NCBI GenBank assembly: GCA_039798685.1
Contig: JBDKFM010000031.1
Location: forward strand, 1-17,039
From: JACPGQ01 sp039798685
GTDB taxonomy: Bacteria; Patescibacteriota; Microgenomatia; Levybacterales; UBA12049
Direction of reading: 5' to 3'
DNA length: 17,039 nt
Shown here: positions 6,234-13,953 of the stretch, in pieces
How positions within the stretch are numbered: position 1 is the first letter of the stretch
How the letters are laid out: each line of letters begins with the position of its first letter
Notes under the pieces: model-generated
Told to the model about the DNA's origin: nothing
The model's database searches: none
What the model saw: only the letters and a program-made list of their open reading frames with translations
Program-made: the position numbers and the translations under genes

Positions 6234-7327
6234 CGCTTTTCTGACTGATGAGTTTTCAATTGCTGTTCTTTTTCAAACCGATTAATTGCCAGTGTTATCA
6301 AACGATCAATAAGCTCCGTATACATGACACCACTTGCTTCCCAGAGCTTTGGATACATACTTATTTTTGTAAAACCGGGAATAGTATTGATCTCATTCAC
6401 GAAAAGTTTTCCGTCTTTTGTGAGAAAAAAATCGACTCTGGCCATACCTTCACAACAAAGCACCTCAAATGTTTTTGTTGCAAGCTCCTGAACCTCACTG
6501 AGTGTCTCACCAGAAAGCATTGCGGGTATGACGAGTTTTGCGCCTTTCTCATCGATGTATTTGGCATCGTAGGAATAAAACTCATGTGTTGGTATGATCT
6601 CACCCGCGACTGACGCCTCAGGATTTTCATTTCCCAAAACTGCACACTCAATCTCCCGACCGTCGATAAATTCTTCGATGAGAATTTTGGTGTCATACGA
6701 AAATGCATCATCTATGGCTTTCTCAAATTCTTTATCCGAATGAACCTTGCTGACACCAACTGACGATCCGAGATTTGCAGGTTTCACAAAAAACGGAATC
6801 CCAAGACTTTTCTTTAACTCATCATATGAAATCGTCTTTCTCTCGTGCTCTCTGAAAACAAGAAATTTTCCGACCGGGAGACCCTCACTCTTTAAGAGTC
6901 GCTTCATCACATCTTTGTCCATACCGACGGCAGAGCCTAGTACGCCTGCACCAACAAAAGGAAGATGCGCCAGTTTCAACAATCCCTGTATCGTCCCATC
7001 TTCACCATATGGACCATGAAGCACAGGAAAAATAACGTCCAACCCAAGATTTTGAGTAACACTTTGAATATTTGCAGCACTCTTCCATGGAATAAGTGAA
7101 ACATTTTCTGAGGACGTATGGAGAACAACACGTGATGGGTCTGTTGCGTGAAGCAAAAACGAACCCTCATCCTGAAGATGCCATTTTCCTTCTTTATCTA
7201 TCCCAATCAGAAGAGGTTCATACTTCTCCCTATCCAGTGAAGCGATTACATTTTTTGCTGACTGAAGCGAGACTTCATGTTCAGCAGATTGCCCCCCGAA
7301 TATGACACCAACGCGGATTTTCTTCAT
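6230..7327 (-). CDS. ddl: D-alanine--D-alanine ligase
   Basis: Ddl joins two D-alanines with ATP to make the dipeptide used for the peptidoglycan stem. The 365-residue ATP-grasp enzyme shows FGGQSAEHEVSL (10-21), VLHGPYGEDG (102-111), VKPANLGSSVGVSK (181-194), the loop HEFYSYDAKY (248-257) and the Mg2+/ATP-binding NEINTIPGFT (311-320). Tyr257 sits where D-Ala-D-Ala ligases have Tyr and D-Ala-D-Lac ligases have Phe, so a normal D-Ala-D-Ala terminus is predicted. This implies that the cell makes, or at least processes precursors for, peptidoglycan. The gene starts 5 nt after dnaB ends and its TGA stop overlaps the next start. The C-terminal tail is lysine- and glutamine-rich and not conserved. 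Confidence 0.96.
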   Translation of the reverse strand: MKKIRVGVIFGGQSAEHEVSLQSAKNVIASLDREKYEPLLIGIDKEGKWHLQDEGSFLLHATDPSRVVLHTSSENVSLIPWKSAANIQSVTQNLGLDVIFPVLHGPYGEDGTIQGLLKLAHLPFVGAGVLGSAVGMDKDVMKRLLKSEGLPVGKFLVFREHERKTISYDELKKSLGIPFFVKPANLGSSVGVSKVHSDKEFEKAIDDAFSYDTKILIEEFIDGREIECAVLGNENPEASVAGEIIPTHEFYSYDAKYIDEKGAKLVIPAMLSGETLSEVQELATKTFEVLCCEGMARVDFFLTKDGKLFVNEINTIPGFTKISMYPKLWEASGVMYTELIDRLITLAINRFEKEQQLKTHQSEKR

Positions 7328-7332
7328 CTCTT

Positions 7333-8673
7333 TTATTCAGCACTCGGCGCGGATTCGCCCATTCTGTGCTCAACATTATAAAACTTAATTCTGTCTCCAC
7401 GAAACAAAAGGTCTATCTCCCCCGTCGGTCCATTACGGTGTTTGGCGATGAGTAATTTTGTCGGATGCGTATGACCCTGCGTCTCTGTGTCAGGACGGTA
7501 AATAAACATGACAACGTCAGCATCCTGTTCAATAGCTCCTGACTCTCTCAGATCGGCAAGTTGCGGTTTCCGCTCTCCCCTATGCTCCACAGCGCGGGAG
7601 AGCTGGGAAGCAGAGAGCACTGGGACATTGAGCTCACGGGCTAAATTCTTCAGCGACTGCGAGATCATTGAGACTTCCTGTACACGGTTGTCGTAACGTT
7701 TTCCAGGGTCTACAAGCTGCAGATAGTCAACGATGATGAGTGACACGTTATGCTCAAGTTGTAACCTCCGCGCTTTACTTCGCATCTCAGTAATTGAGAG
7801 ACCGGGAGTATCATCGATATAGATCGGGGCATCACCAAGCTCACCCATAGCATCTGAGATCTTTACATAGTCCGAATCAGCGAGCTTGCCTGTCTTGTAT
7901 CTCCATGCATCAACATCAGCCTGTGCGACCAGCAAACGATCTACAAGTTCTTCTTTGCTCATTTCAAGAGAAAAAATACCGACAGGTTTTTTTTCTTTCA
8001 CTGCGACATTTTGAGCAATATTCAGAACGAGCGCAGTCTTCCCCTGCCCCGGACGTGCTGCAAGAATGATAAGATTCGCTTTTTGAAGACCAGACAATAA
8101 CCCGTCAGCATCAACAAACCCCGTACTCACACCACGGATTCCTCCCCCGCTTTTATGTATCTCGTCAATGCGGTCAAAACTGGCAGCTAATGTGTCTTTC
8201 ACAGGAACAAATCCCCGCGTCAGATGTCCCTGCGAAACCGAGAAGAGTGATGACTCTGCCTTATCCAAAAGCTCCAACACGCCTTTCTGATCGTCATATC
8301 CCATCTCTGCAAGAGAAGTCCCGGTCTGAATAAGCGAACGCTTCAGCGCAGCTTCCTTGACGAGCCTGGCATACTCGGACACATTTGCAGCAGTCGGTAC
8401 GACGTTTAACAGTCCTGCGAGATACCCACTCTCCAGTTTGTCATAGAGCTTTTTTTTCTTAAGCTGCGTCGTGATCGTGAGAATATCAACGGGTTTTCGC
8501 TCCTCATAGAGCTCGAGCATCGCTGTAAAAATCATGCCGTTTATTTCGTTGTAGAAATGTTCCGGCCGCAATGTCTCAGTGACGGGATGTATTGCATCCT
8601 TATCTATAATGATCGCACCAAGAACACTCTGCTCTGCTTCGTCATTGTGGGGGAGAATTTTCATTTTCACCAT
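7333..8673 (-). CDS. dnaB: Replicative DNA helicase
   Basis: DnaB is the ring-shaped 5'-3' helicase that unwinds DNA at the replication fork and recruits primase. The 446-residue protein has the N-terminal primase-interacting domain (about 6-105, beginning PHNDEAEQSVLGAII), a linker, and a RecA-like ATPase domain. The ATPase shows Walker A ARPGQGKT (206-213), Walker B LIIVDYLQL (312-320), the SASQLSR motif (355-360) and the probable arginine finger in KHRNGPTGE (411-419). No intein or insertion is present. The start may be ATG 8673 or ATG 8664; a GGTGA lies close before the latter. It follows the MBL-like gene by 62 nt and precedes ddl by 5 nt, so it is the second gene of the operon. Confidence 0.97.
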   Translation of the reverse strand: MVKMKILPHNDEAEQSVLGAIIIDKDAIHPVTETLRPEHFYNEINGMIFTAMLELYEERKPVDILTITTQLKKKKLYDKLESGYLAGLLNVVPTAANVSEYARLVKEAALKRSLIQTGTSLAEMGYDDQKGVLELLDKAESSLFSVSQGHLTRGFVPVKDTLAASFDRIDEIHKSGGGIRGVSTGFVDADGLLSGLQKANLIILAARPGQGKTALVLNIAQNVAVKEKKPVGIFSLEMSKEELVDRLLVAQADVDAWRYKTGKLADSDYVKISDAMGELGDAPIYIDDTPGLSITEMRSKARRLQLEHNVSLIIVDYLQLVDPGKRYDNRVQEVSMISQSLKNLARELNVPVLSASQLSRAVEHRGERKPQLADLRESGAIEQDADVVMFIYRPDTETQGHTHPTKLLIAKHRNGPTGEIDLLFRGDRIKFYNVEHRMGESAPSAE

Positions 8674-8735
8674 ATATTTTGCTTTTTCAGCGGCACAGTC
8701 TCATCGGGGATAGAGTGACAGTCGTCAGAATCACT

Positions 8736-9248
8736 TTACGCACTTAACTGAATTGTCTCTACTTCCTGAGGCAATTTGTCTTTTGTCACGACATACTTTG
8801 ACATATTTTTTACGTTTTCCTTCACAAACGTACTTGTTACTTCCTGCGCTTTCTCTCCTGTGATGATAAGCACATTTGATGCGAGAGCTGTCGCAAATGA
8901 CACGTCTGCGACAGTATCAGCATCAATAATCACCATCGCGTGTTCTGAGAGTTTGCCATGAATTTTTTCAAAAGCTGAGAGTTTTCCGAGAAGAATATCG
9001 ACACCGTCTACAAGAAGACTATATGTTGAGTGAGAATCAGATCGTGATCCCCTGATCTTGAGACCACCGACTTCATACTCACCTGGGGATGCAATAACAA
9101 CTCCGTCGACTGTTGAGTAATGTGATTCAATAGCATCATTCAAAAACAGACCGGCATTGCCGTCGTGTTTTCCTGATGGATTGACGATCACCTGCGCGTA
9201 TTTTCCCTTTATTCGTAATGATGCTTTCGGAAGTGAGGCTATTTCCAT
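8736..9248 (-). CDS. Degenerate MBL-fold-like protein
   Basis: A 170-residue soluble protein. The segment VVIASPGEYEVGGLKIRG (50-67), followed by TYSLLVDGVDILLGKL (75-90) and strand pairs such as AMVIIDA and NVLIIT, matches the PGEYE block and beta-sandwich layout of the UPF0173-like metallo-beta-lactamase fold. The HxHxDH metal motif is absent and the region where it should lie is shortened, so it is probably not a metallohydrolase. The ATG at 9248 is chosen because a promoter ends 7 nt before it and the opening MEIASLPKASLRIKGKYAQV fits the family start; a frame from 9365 crosses the promoter. It heads the operon containing dnaB. Its function is unknown; a structural or regulatory role is conjecture. 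Confidence 0.72.
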   Translation of the reverse strand: MEIASLPKASLRIKGKYAQVIVNPSGKHDGNAGLFLNDAIESHYSTVDGVVIASPGEYEVGGLKIRGSRSDSHSTYSLLVDGVDILLGKLSAFEKIHGKLSEHAMVIIDADTVADVSFATALASNVLIITGEKAQEVTSTFVKENVKNMSKYVVTKDKLPQEVETIQLSA

Positions 9249-9255
9249 TGAAACA

Positions 9256-9284
9256 ATCCTAACAGAATCAACTTTTCTTGACAA
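9256..9284 (-). promoter_or_regulatory. Promoter of the MBL-like/dnaB operon
   Basis: Minus-strand TTGTCA (9284-9279), a 17-nt spacer and TAGGAT (9261-9256) are followed by 7 nt to the ATG at 9248. The -35 box overlaps the -35 box of the divergent plus-strand promoter within the near-palindrome CTTGACAAG. Confidence 0.5.
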
Positions 9285-9306
9285 GAGGATGAAAGTTTCG
9301 TATGAT
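9278..9306 (+). promoter_or_regulatory. Strong divergent promoter of the Ig-like/DUF5666/M24 operon
   Basis: A perfect TTGACA (9278-9283), a 17-nt spacer and TATGAT (9301-9306). The downstream ATG is at 9369, leaving a leader of about 55 nt. An in-frame TTG at 9312, 5 nt after the -10, could instead be a leaderless start adding 19 residues. Confidence 0.65.
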
Positions 9307-9368
9307 AATTTTTGCCTAGATTGTCTCATCAATCTTTTTTCTGCGCCTCGGAAATACTTGTCCACCTT

Positions 9369-9800
9369 ATGAAAGCAGAACGTGTCATCTTATCATTTGT
9401 AGCGCTTCTTATCGGTCTCGGTGTTGCCGGGGGCGTCTTTTATTTATACCAATCGACAAAAACCGTAGATGCTCCGGGTAAAAAACCACTTCCGACCGTC
9501 ATCCTCCCTACCCCGACTCCTTCAGAATCCTCACACATCCTCACTATCGAGAAACCCAAAGACGAAGAAGTATCAAGTGATGAGACGATCACAGTATCCG
9601 GAAAAACAGATTCCGACGCGACTATAATAATAGATACAGGAACTGACCAGCAGGTAGCAAAGCCAACACAATCAGGATCGTTTACCGTTACCGTCTCACT
9701 TGATGACGGTCAAAATCTGATCAATATACTTGCAAAATATCCGGACGGTACCGAAAAGTCAGAAACACGCACAGTGACCGTCTCATCTGAGAGTTTCTAA
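9369..9800 (+). CDS. Membrane-anchored protein with an Ig-like beta-sandwich domain
   Basis: A 143-residue protein with one N-terminal membrane anchor (residues about 6-28, ILSFVALLIGLGVAGGVFYLY). A Pro/Thr-rich linker (35-56, with VILPTPTPSESS) leads to a beta-rich domain at 57-140. The domain has the pattern IEKPKDEEVSSDETITVSGK, then ATIIIDTG, GSFTVTVSLDDGQNLINILA and a final TVTVSS, typical of bacterial Ig-like/glucodextranase-B-type domains. Such domains usually mediate adhesion or act as spacers outside the membrane. The start ATG at 9369 lacks a good Shine-Dalgarno; an upstream in-frame TTG at 9312 is the alternative. It is followed after 1 nt by the DUF5666-like gene, so the two are almost certainly cotranscribed. 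Specific function is unknown. Confidence 0.8.
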   Translation: MKAERVILSFVALLIGLGVAGGVFYLYQSTKTVDAPGKKPLPTVILPTPTPSESSHILTIEKPKDEEVSSDETITVSGKTDSDATIIIDTGTDQQVAKPTQSGSFTVTVSLDDGQNLINILAKYPDGTEKSETRTVTVSSESF

Positions 9801-9801
9801 T

Positions 9802-10584
9802 ATGAAATACTTACTGATACTCATAATGTTTCTCACCTTCAGTGGGTCAATCCCTGGGGTCTTACATGCGCAGACACCAACCAGTGAGGCTGAGACGACC
9901 CCATCAACTGCTCCCACAAAAAAAATGCAGAGTGACTCGCTCACCGCACAGATCACAAACCTTAAAGAAAAAATTGCATCCCGTGTCGCTGAGTTAAAAC
10001 TCGTTGAAAAAAGGGGTATTGTCGGAATCGTCTCAGAGGTAAAAGACACGCAAATTTCATTGACCGATCACAAAGGCAATATACGACATGTCGATGTGGA
10101 TGAGCTGACAAAGTTTTTGGGAAGCGACAGTAAAAGTACACTCGGAATCTCCGATATCAAAAAAGGGATGAAGATCTCAGTCCTCGGAAGATACAATAAA
10201 CAGACAGAGCGAATACTCGCCCGCTTCGTCGAAGAGGTCAGTTTCCCTGAATTCGTATCAGGAGTCATAAAAGATGTTGATGCAACTAACTTTGCATTCA
10301 GCATCGCAGGAGCAAATGGAAAAATTATTGACATCGATGTCGAAAATGTCACAAAGACCCAAAGCTATAGCAAGGAAGACGGACTAGTAAGAGCAGGATT
10401 CTCAAAGCTCCTTACTGGTGATCAGGTCGTCATCACCGGATTTCCCGATAAGAATAATCCGAAACGGATTGTCGCAACACGCGTACTAATACTCACTGAT
10501 TTCCGGAAAGTTGATCCAGCAAGTACTGAAACAAGCACAACTCCTGCAAAAACAACGCTCAAAACTGCAACTCCTACCCCGTAA
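9802..10584 (+). CDS. Secreted DUF5666-like protein
   Basis: A 260-residue exported protein. It has a clear Sec signal peptide (charged MKY, hydrophobic core LLILIMFLTFSG, and a likely cleavage after LHA at residue 23). A low-complexity Thr/Pro/Ala region and a short predicted helix (about 43-70) follow. Then come repeated beta units of the DUF5666 type: GIVGIVSEVKDTQISLTDHKG, a GMKISVLGRYNK block, SGVIKDVDATNFAFSIAG, and GDQVVITGFPDKNNPKRIVATRVLIL. Such domains are small beta-barrels common in secreted CPR proteins, with no defined activity. The C-terminus is Thr/Pro-rich (STETSTTPAKTTLKTATPTP). No LPXTG or lipobox is visible. It lies between the Ig-like gene (1 nt away) and the M24 peptidase gene (5 nt away). 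Confidence 0.82.
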   Translation: MKYLLILIMFLTFSGSIPGVLHAQTPTSEAETTPSTAPTKKMQSDSLTAQITNLKEKIASRVAELKLVEKRGIVGIVSEVKDTQISLTDHKGNIRHVDVDELTKFLGSDSKSTLGISDIKKGMKISVLGRYNKQTERILARFVEEVSFPEFVSGVIKDVDATNFAFSIAGANGKIIDIDVENVTKTQSYSKEDGLVRAGFSKLLTGDQVVITGFPDKNNPKRIVATRVLILTDFRKVDPASTETSTTPAKTTLKTATPTP

Positions 10585-10589
10585 CCGCC

Positions 10590-11669
10590 ATGAACACCAG
10601 ATTGAAGCTGCTTCGCTCTTTTCTAAAAACCAAGCGGGCATCAGGGATACTCATTACTTCCCCGATCTCCGTGCAGTATTACACCGGATTCGCAGGGTTC
10701 TCCAACGAGGAACGTGAGGGCTTCGTACTTGTGACTCCCGATTCTGTCTTTTTGCTCACTAGTACACTCTATGCAGGTGCTGTCAAATCACTCCCGGGAA
10801 TTACCTCACGTATCTACTCATCGGACATGCCATTTCATACCCTTCTTCGCGACACTTTGAAACAAACAGAAATGACATCACTCGGAGTTGAGGCTCACAA
10901 TCTCACACTCTCCGAATATACTCTGGTAAGAAAACTCACGAAAATTGTCCCGCTGCAGATACGTCACCTGAGGATGAAAAAAACACCGGATGAAATAAAT
11001 AGAATTCAGCGTGCGTGTACCGTCGCAGACCGTGCACTCCATCTCACAAAACCCCGCATAAAAGTAGGAATGACAGAAAAAGACATCGCATCTCTCCTGG
11101 AACAGGAAATTCGCAGCCAGAATGCAACTATCTCGTTTCGTCCCATCGTCGCGTTTGGTATAAATGCCGCAATCCCCCATCATCTGAGTTCTACTCAAAA
11201 GCTAAAAAATAATGATCTTATCCTCATAGATTTCGGAGCTAAAATTGACGGTTACTGTTCTGATATGACACGAACGTTTTTCATTGGTACGCCGACGAAG
11301 GAGCAACAACACGTGTATGAAATTGTCGCAGTTGCACAGGAAGCAGCAATTCGATTTCTAGAAGAGAAACTCAACAAAACGAAAGGAGAAATACGTATAA
11401 AGGCATCTGATGTCGATGCCATATCAAGAAACTATGTGATACAAAAAGGGTATCCCACGATCCCACACTCACTCGGGCACGGTATAGGACTCGAAGTCCA
11501 CGAGCCACCCTACATAGGCCCTTCATCAAGCGACCTTCTTTCAGAAGGAATGGTCTTTTCAATTGAGCCCGGTGTGTATATTCCAGAAAAATTCGGTGTA
11601 AGGATCGAGGATTTGTTTACCATACAAAATCACTCCATTGTGCAGTTAACAAACGCTCCAAAGATATAA
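10590..11669 (+). CDS. M24 family Xaa-Pro aminopeptidase-like peptidase
   Basis: A 359-residue pita-bread-fold metallopeptidase. The N-terminal creatinase-like domain is at about 1-130 and the catalytic domain at about 131-355. All five dinuclear metal ligands are visible: Asp214 in LIDFGAKIDG, Asp225 in CSDMTRT, His297 in HSLGHGIGLEVHE, Glu326 in SIEPGVY and Glu340 in GVRIED. The substrate-side PHH motif is at 196-198. This two-domain layout fits Xaa-Pro aminopeptidases (PepQ/YpdF type) that release an N-terminal residue before proline; methionine aminopeptidases lack the first domain. No signal peptide is present, so it is cytoplasmic. It is the last gene of the operon with the two surface proteins. 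The exact substrate is inferred from family only. Confidence 0.92.
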   Translation: MNTRLKLLRSFLKTKRASGILITSPISVQYYTGFAGFSNEEREGFVLVTPDSVFLLTSTLYAGAVKSLPGITSRIYSSDMPFHTLLRDTLKQTEMTSLGVEAHNLTLSEYTLVRKLTKIVPLQIRHLRMKKTPDEINRIQRACTVADRALHLTKPRIKVGMTEKDIASLLEQEIRSQNATISFRPIVAFGINAAIPHHLSSTQKLKNNDLILIDFGAKIDGYCSDMTRTFFIGTPTKEQQHVYEIVAVAQEAAIRFLEEKLNKTKGEIRIKASDVDAISRNYVIQKGYPTIPHSLGHGIGLEVHEPPYIGPSSSDLLSEGMVFSIEPGVYIPEKFGVRIEDLFTIQNHSIVQLTNAPKI

Positions 11670-11682
11670 TTCTACAAGTTAA

Positions 11683-11705
11683 AATCCAAAAAAACTGCTT
11701 GGATT
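11683..11705. repeat. Short inverted repeat overlapping the hisS -35 box
   Basis: AATCCAA (11683-11689) and TTGGATT (11699-11705) form a perfect 7-bp inverted repeat with a 9-nt loop in the spacer between the M24 peptidase gene and hisS. The right arm contains the -35 hexamer of the hisS promoter. No T-run follows on the plus strand, so it is not a standard terminator; it could be an operator or chance. Confidence 0.35.
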
Positions 11706-11728
11706 GGAGGAGTAAAAAAGTTTATAAT
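11699..11728 (+). promoter_or_regulatory. Promoter of hisS, leaderless layout
   Basis: TTGGAT (11699-11704), an 18-nt spacer and a perfect TATAAT (11723-11728) are followed by 9 nt before the ATG at 11738. A GGAGGAG lies in the spacer between -35 and -10, too far upstream (more than 20 nt) to act as a Shine-Dalgarno. Confidence 0.65.
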
Positions 11729-11737
11729 ACGAACACT

Positions 11738-12943
11738 ATGAATATACAGACACTCAAAGGATTCCGGGATTTTTTGCCGGAGCAGGCAAAAAAACGGCAA
11801 TTTGTGATACGCACCCTCACACAGGTGTTTACTTCTTATGGCTTTGTACCTCTCGAGACACCAGCTCTTGAATACGAAGAGATTCTGAGCGGAAAATACG
11901 GCGAAGAGGGAGATAAGCTCATGTATCGGTTTCTCGATAATGGCGGGAGAAAAGTCGCGATGCGCTATGATCAAACAGTACCTCTGGCTCGTGTCGTCGC
12001 GCAGTATCAAAACTCACTCCCCTTCCCATTTAAACGCTATCAGGTACAACCGGTATGGCGGGCGGACAACACGCAAAAAGGGAGATTCCGTGAGTTTCTT
12101 CAATGCGATATCGACACAGTCGGTACCAGTGCCGCTACAGCTGATGCAGAGATCATTGCAGTCGTATATCAAAGTTTTCAATCATTAGGTTTCAAAAATT
12201 TTCGCATCCTCATAAATGACAGAGCTATTTTCGGCGATCTTCCGTCAAAAGCGATTCAGATTATCGACAAACTCGAAAAGAAAGGTGAAGATACGGTCAC
12301 AGCAGAGTTGAAGGAAGCAGGATTTGATCCTGAAATCCTGAAACAACTACGCAATGAAAAACCGACTGCAAATCTGCAGGCAATCATGAAATACGCCGAA
12401 GAAATGGGTGTAAATACAGAAAATCTTTCATTCTCTCCTACTCTCGCACGCGGACTTGATTACTACACAGGTCTTATACTTGAGGTTGTCATCGAGGGAT
12501 ACAGTGTCGGTTCTGTCGCGGGGGGCGGAAGATATGACGGTCTCATCGGTATGTTTGCGGGCAAGCAGATTCCCGCAGTCGGATTGGCATTCGGTTTTGA
12601 CAGAGTAATGGAAGCAATGGAAGAGCAGAATCTTTTCCCGGATACACGAAATGGTGAGATTCAGGCGCTCGTCACAATCTTCAGTCCTGACCTGGCTGAT
12701 GACTCAATGCAACTCGCCAAAATGCTCCGGAATAAAGGAATTTACACTGAGTTGTGGCTTGATCCGACAATAAAAATGGAGAAACAACTCAAATATGCCG
12801 ATCTGAAAAAAATTCCGTATGTCATCATACTCGGCCCAGAAGAAAAAACGAAGAATATGCTCATGCTCAAAAATATGAAGACTAGAGAACAGAGCGTACT
12901 CACACGAGAAGAAGTCTATGCCCAACTAGGCGGTTCACAATAG
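11738..12943 (+). CDS. hisS: Histidyl-tRNA synthetase
   Basis: HisRS charges tRNA-His and is a class II synthetase working as a dimer. The 401-residue protein is of normal length, beginning MNIQTLKGFRDFLPEQ (motif 1 follows). It shows AMRYDQTVPLARVVAQ (75-89), motif 2 KRYQVQPVWRADNTQKGRFREF (99-120), QCDIDTVG, the HisRS-specific LARGLDYYTG (236-245), GGGRYDGLIG (262-271) and motif 3 AVGLAFGFDRV (280-290). A C-terminal anticodon-binding domain spans about 306-398. The ATG at 11738 is chosen because TATAAT ends 9 nt before it and the family N-terminus fits; a 13-codon extension would start at a TTG that is the -35 box itself. It ends with TAG. No paralogous HisZ feature is seen, since the anticodon domain is intact. 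Confidence 0.97.
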   Translation: MNIQTLKGFRDFLPEQAKKRQFVIRTLTQVFTSYGFVPLETPALEYEEILSGKYGEEGDKLMYRFLDNGGRKVAMRYDQTVPLARVVAQYQNSLPFPFKRYQVQPVWRADNTQKGRFREFLQCDIDTVGTSAATADAEIIAVVYQSFQSLGFKNFRILINDRAIFGDLPSKAIQIIDKLEKKGEDTVTAELKEAGFDPEILKQLRNEKPTANLQAIMKYAEEMGVNTENLSFSPTLARGLDYYTGLILEVVIEGYSVGSVAGGGRYDGLIGMFAGKQIPAVGLAFGFDRVMEAMEEQNLFPDTRNGEIQALVTIFSPDLADDSMQLAKMLRNKGIYTELWLDPTIKMEKQLKYADLKKIPYVIILGPEEKTKNMLMLKNMKTREQSVLTREEVYAQLGGSQ

Positions 12944-12944
12944 C

Positions 12945-12974
12945 TTGCAAAACTCCCTTCATCCAGTGTTAAAT
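12945..12974 (+). promoter_or_regulatory. Possible promoter of the EamA transporter gene
   Basis: TTGCAA (12945-12950), 18 nt, then TTAAAT (12969-12974), with 6 nt before the GTG at 12981. It is weaker than the others but has the same spacing to the start codon. Confidence 0.35.
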
Positions 12975-12980
12975 AGATAG

Positions 12981-13946
12981 GTGGAACAACTCAATGACCG
13001 CGTCCTCAGACTCTCAAAGCACAATATGTCCATTGTCGGACTTATTATTGCGAACCTCATCTGGGGTGCAGCGTCACCGATTTTTAAATGGTCTCTACAA
13101 GATATTGAGCCGTTCACACTCGCGTTCCTCCGATTTTTCTTAGGTGCCCTCATCCTCCTCCCCTTCACGCTCCATGCACTCCATGTCGATAAAAAGGACT
13201 GGGTAAAACTCCTCCTTATCGCACTGACCGGAATTACCATAAACATCTCTTTTTTCTTTCTTGGACTGCAAAAAACAGCGAGCGTCAACTCCCCCATCAT
13301 CGCATCAGCAGCTCCGGTTATCATCATCCTGGGCTCAATGCTCTTTCTTGGTGAACGACCGAAAAAAATTGTCATCCTCGGGACACTACTGAGTCTACTC
13401 GGTGTCATAAGTATCATCATAGAACCGATGATCGAGAGCGGACTGGACGCATCAGTGATAGGAAATCTTTTTCTCATCCTCTCCCTATTTGGGAGCGTTC
13501 TCCACACCATTCTCCTGAAAGGTTTTACAAGAAAATACAGCTCGCTCACGATTACGTTCTGGTCATTTTTCATCGGAAGCTTCTCTTTTCTTCCGATGAT
13601 GGCTGTTGAGGTAAAAACACATGGATTCCTGACCGATCTGACAATGCAGGGACTGATCGGAATCATCTTCGGCGCTGTACTCGCCTCAGCTGTCGCATAC
13701 TATCTCTATGCACTCGCCCTCAAATACGTGATTGCGTCTGAAGTGAGCATCTTTACGTATATGGATCCGATTGTCGCCATTCTCATCGCAATTCCGCTTC
13801 TTGGTGAAAAAATCACCCCTGTATTCATTATAGGCTCAATATTGGTCTTCCTCGGGATCCTCATCGCAGAGAAACGGCTCGCCTGGCACCCCATCCATAA
13901 ACTCAGGCTCAAAGAGCTTGCCAGAACTGATACCAATACTGTATAA
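12981..13946 (+). CDS. EamA-family (DMT) transporter
   Basis: A 321-residue membrane protein with about ten helices arranged as two EamA repeats. The first repeat is about 17-138, starting GLIIANLIWGAASPIFKWSL and including PFTLAFLRFFLGALIL and PIIASAAPVIIILGSMLFLGERP. The second is about 158-293, including ASAVAYYLYALALKYVIASEVSIFTYMDPIVAILIAIPLLGEKI. These are hallmark segments of the drug/metabolite transporter superfamily, which usually exports amino acids, metabolites or drugs. The substrate is not inferable. The start is GTG 12981, with a possible promoter 6 nt upstream. ATG 13026 is a reasonable alternative that begins just before TM1. The TAA stop overlaps the -10 box of the following rpmE promoter. 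Confidence 0.9.
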   Translation: MEQLNDRVLRLSKHNMSIVGLIIANLIWGAASPIFKWSLQDIEPFTLAFLRFFLGALILLPFTLHALHVDKKDWVKLLLIALTGITINISFFFLGLQKTASVNSPIIASAAPVIIILGSMLFLGERPKKIVILGTLLSLLGVISIIIEPMIESGLDASVIGNLFLILSLFGSVLHTILLKGFTRKYSSLTITFWSFFIGSFSFLPMMAVEVKTHGFLTDLTMQGLIGIIFGAVLASAVAYYLYALALKYVIASEVSIFTYMDPIVAILIAIPLLGEKITPVFIIGSILVFLGILIAEKRLAWHPIHKLRLKELARTDTNTV

Positions 13947-13947
13947 T
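13918..13947 (+). promoter_or_regulatory. Promoter of rpmE, inside the end of the EamA gene
   Basis: TTGCCA (13918-13923), 18 nt, then a perfect TATAAT (13942-13947), with 6 nt to the ATG at 13954. The -10 box contains the TAA stop of the upstream transporter gene, and the mRNA would be leaderless or nearly so. Confidence 0.65.
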
Positions 13948-13953
13948 AGAGTC

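Noticed and set aside
8736..9365. The longer 209-residue version of the MBL-like protein
   Set aside because: The extra 39 residues are encoded by the divergent promoter region, and the promoter ends just before the ATG at 9248.
11683..11705. Intrinsic terminator of the M24 peptidase gene
   Set aside because: The inverted repeat is followed by GGAGGAG rather than a T-run, and its right arm is part of the hisS promoter.
12959..13666. A 235-codon frame antisense to the EamA transporter
   Set aside because: The sense frame is a clear ten-helix transporter. The antisense frame has no family features and crosses the gene's promoter region.
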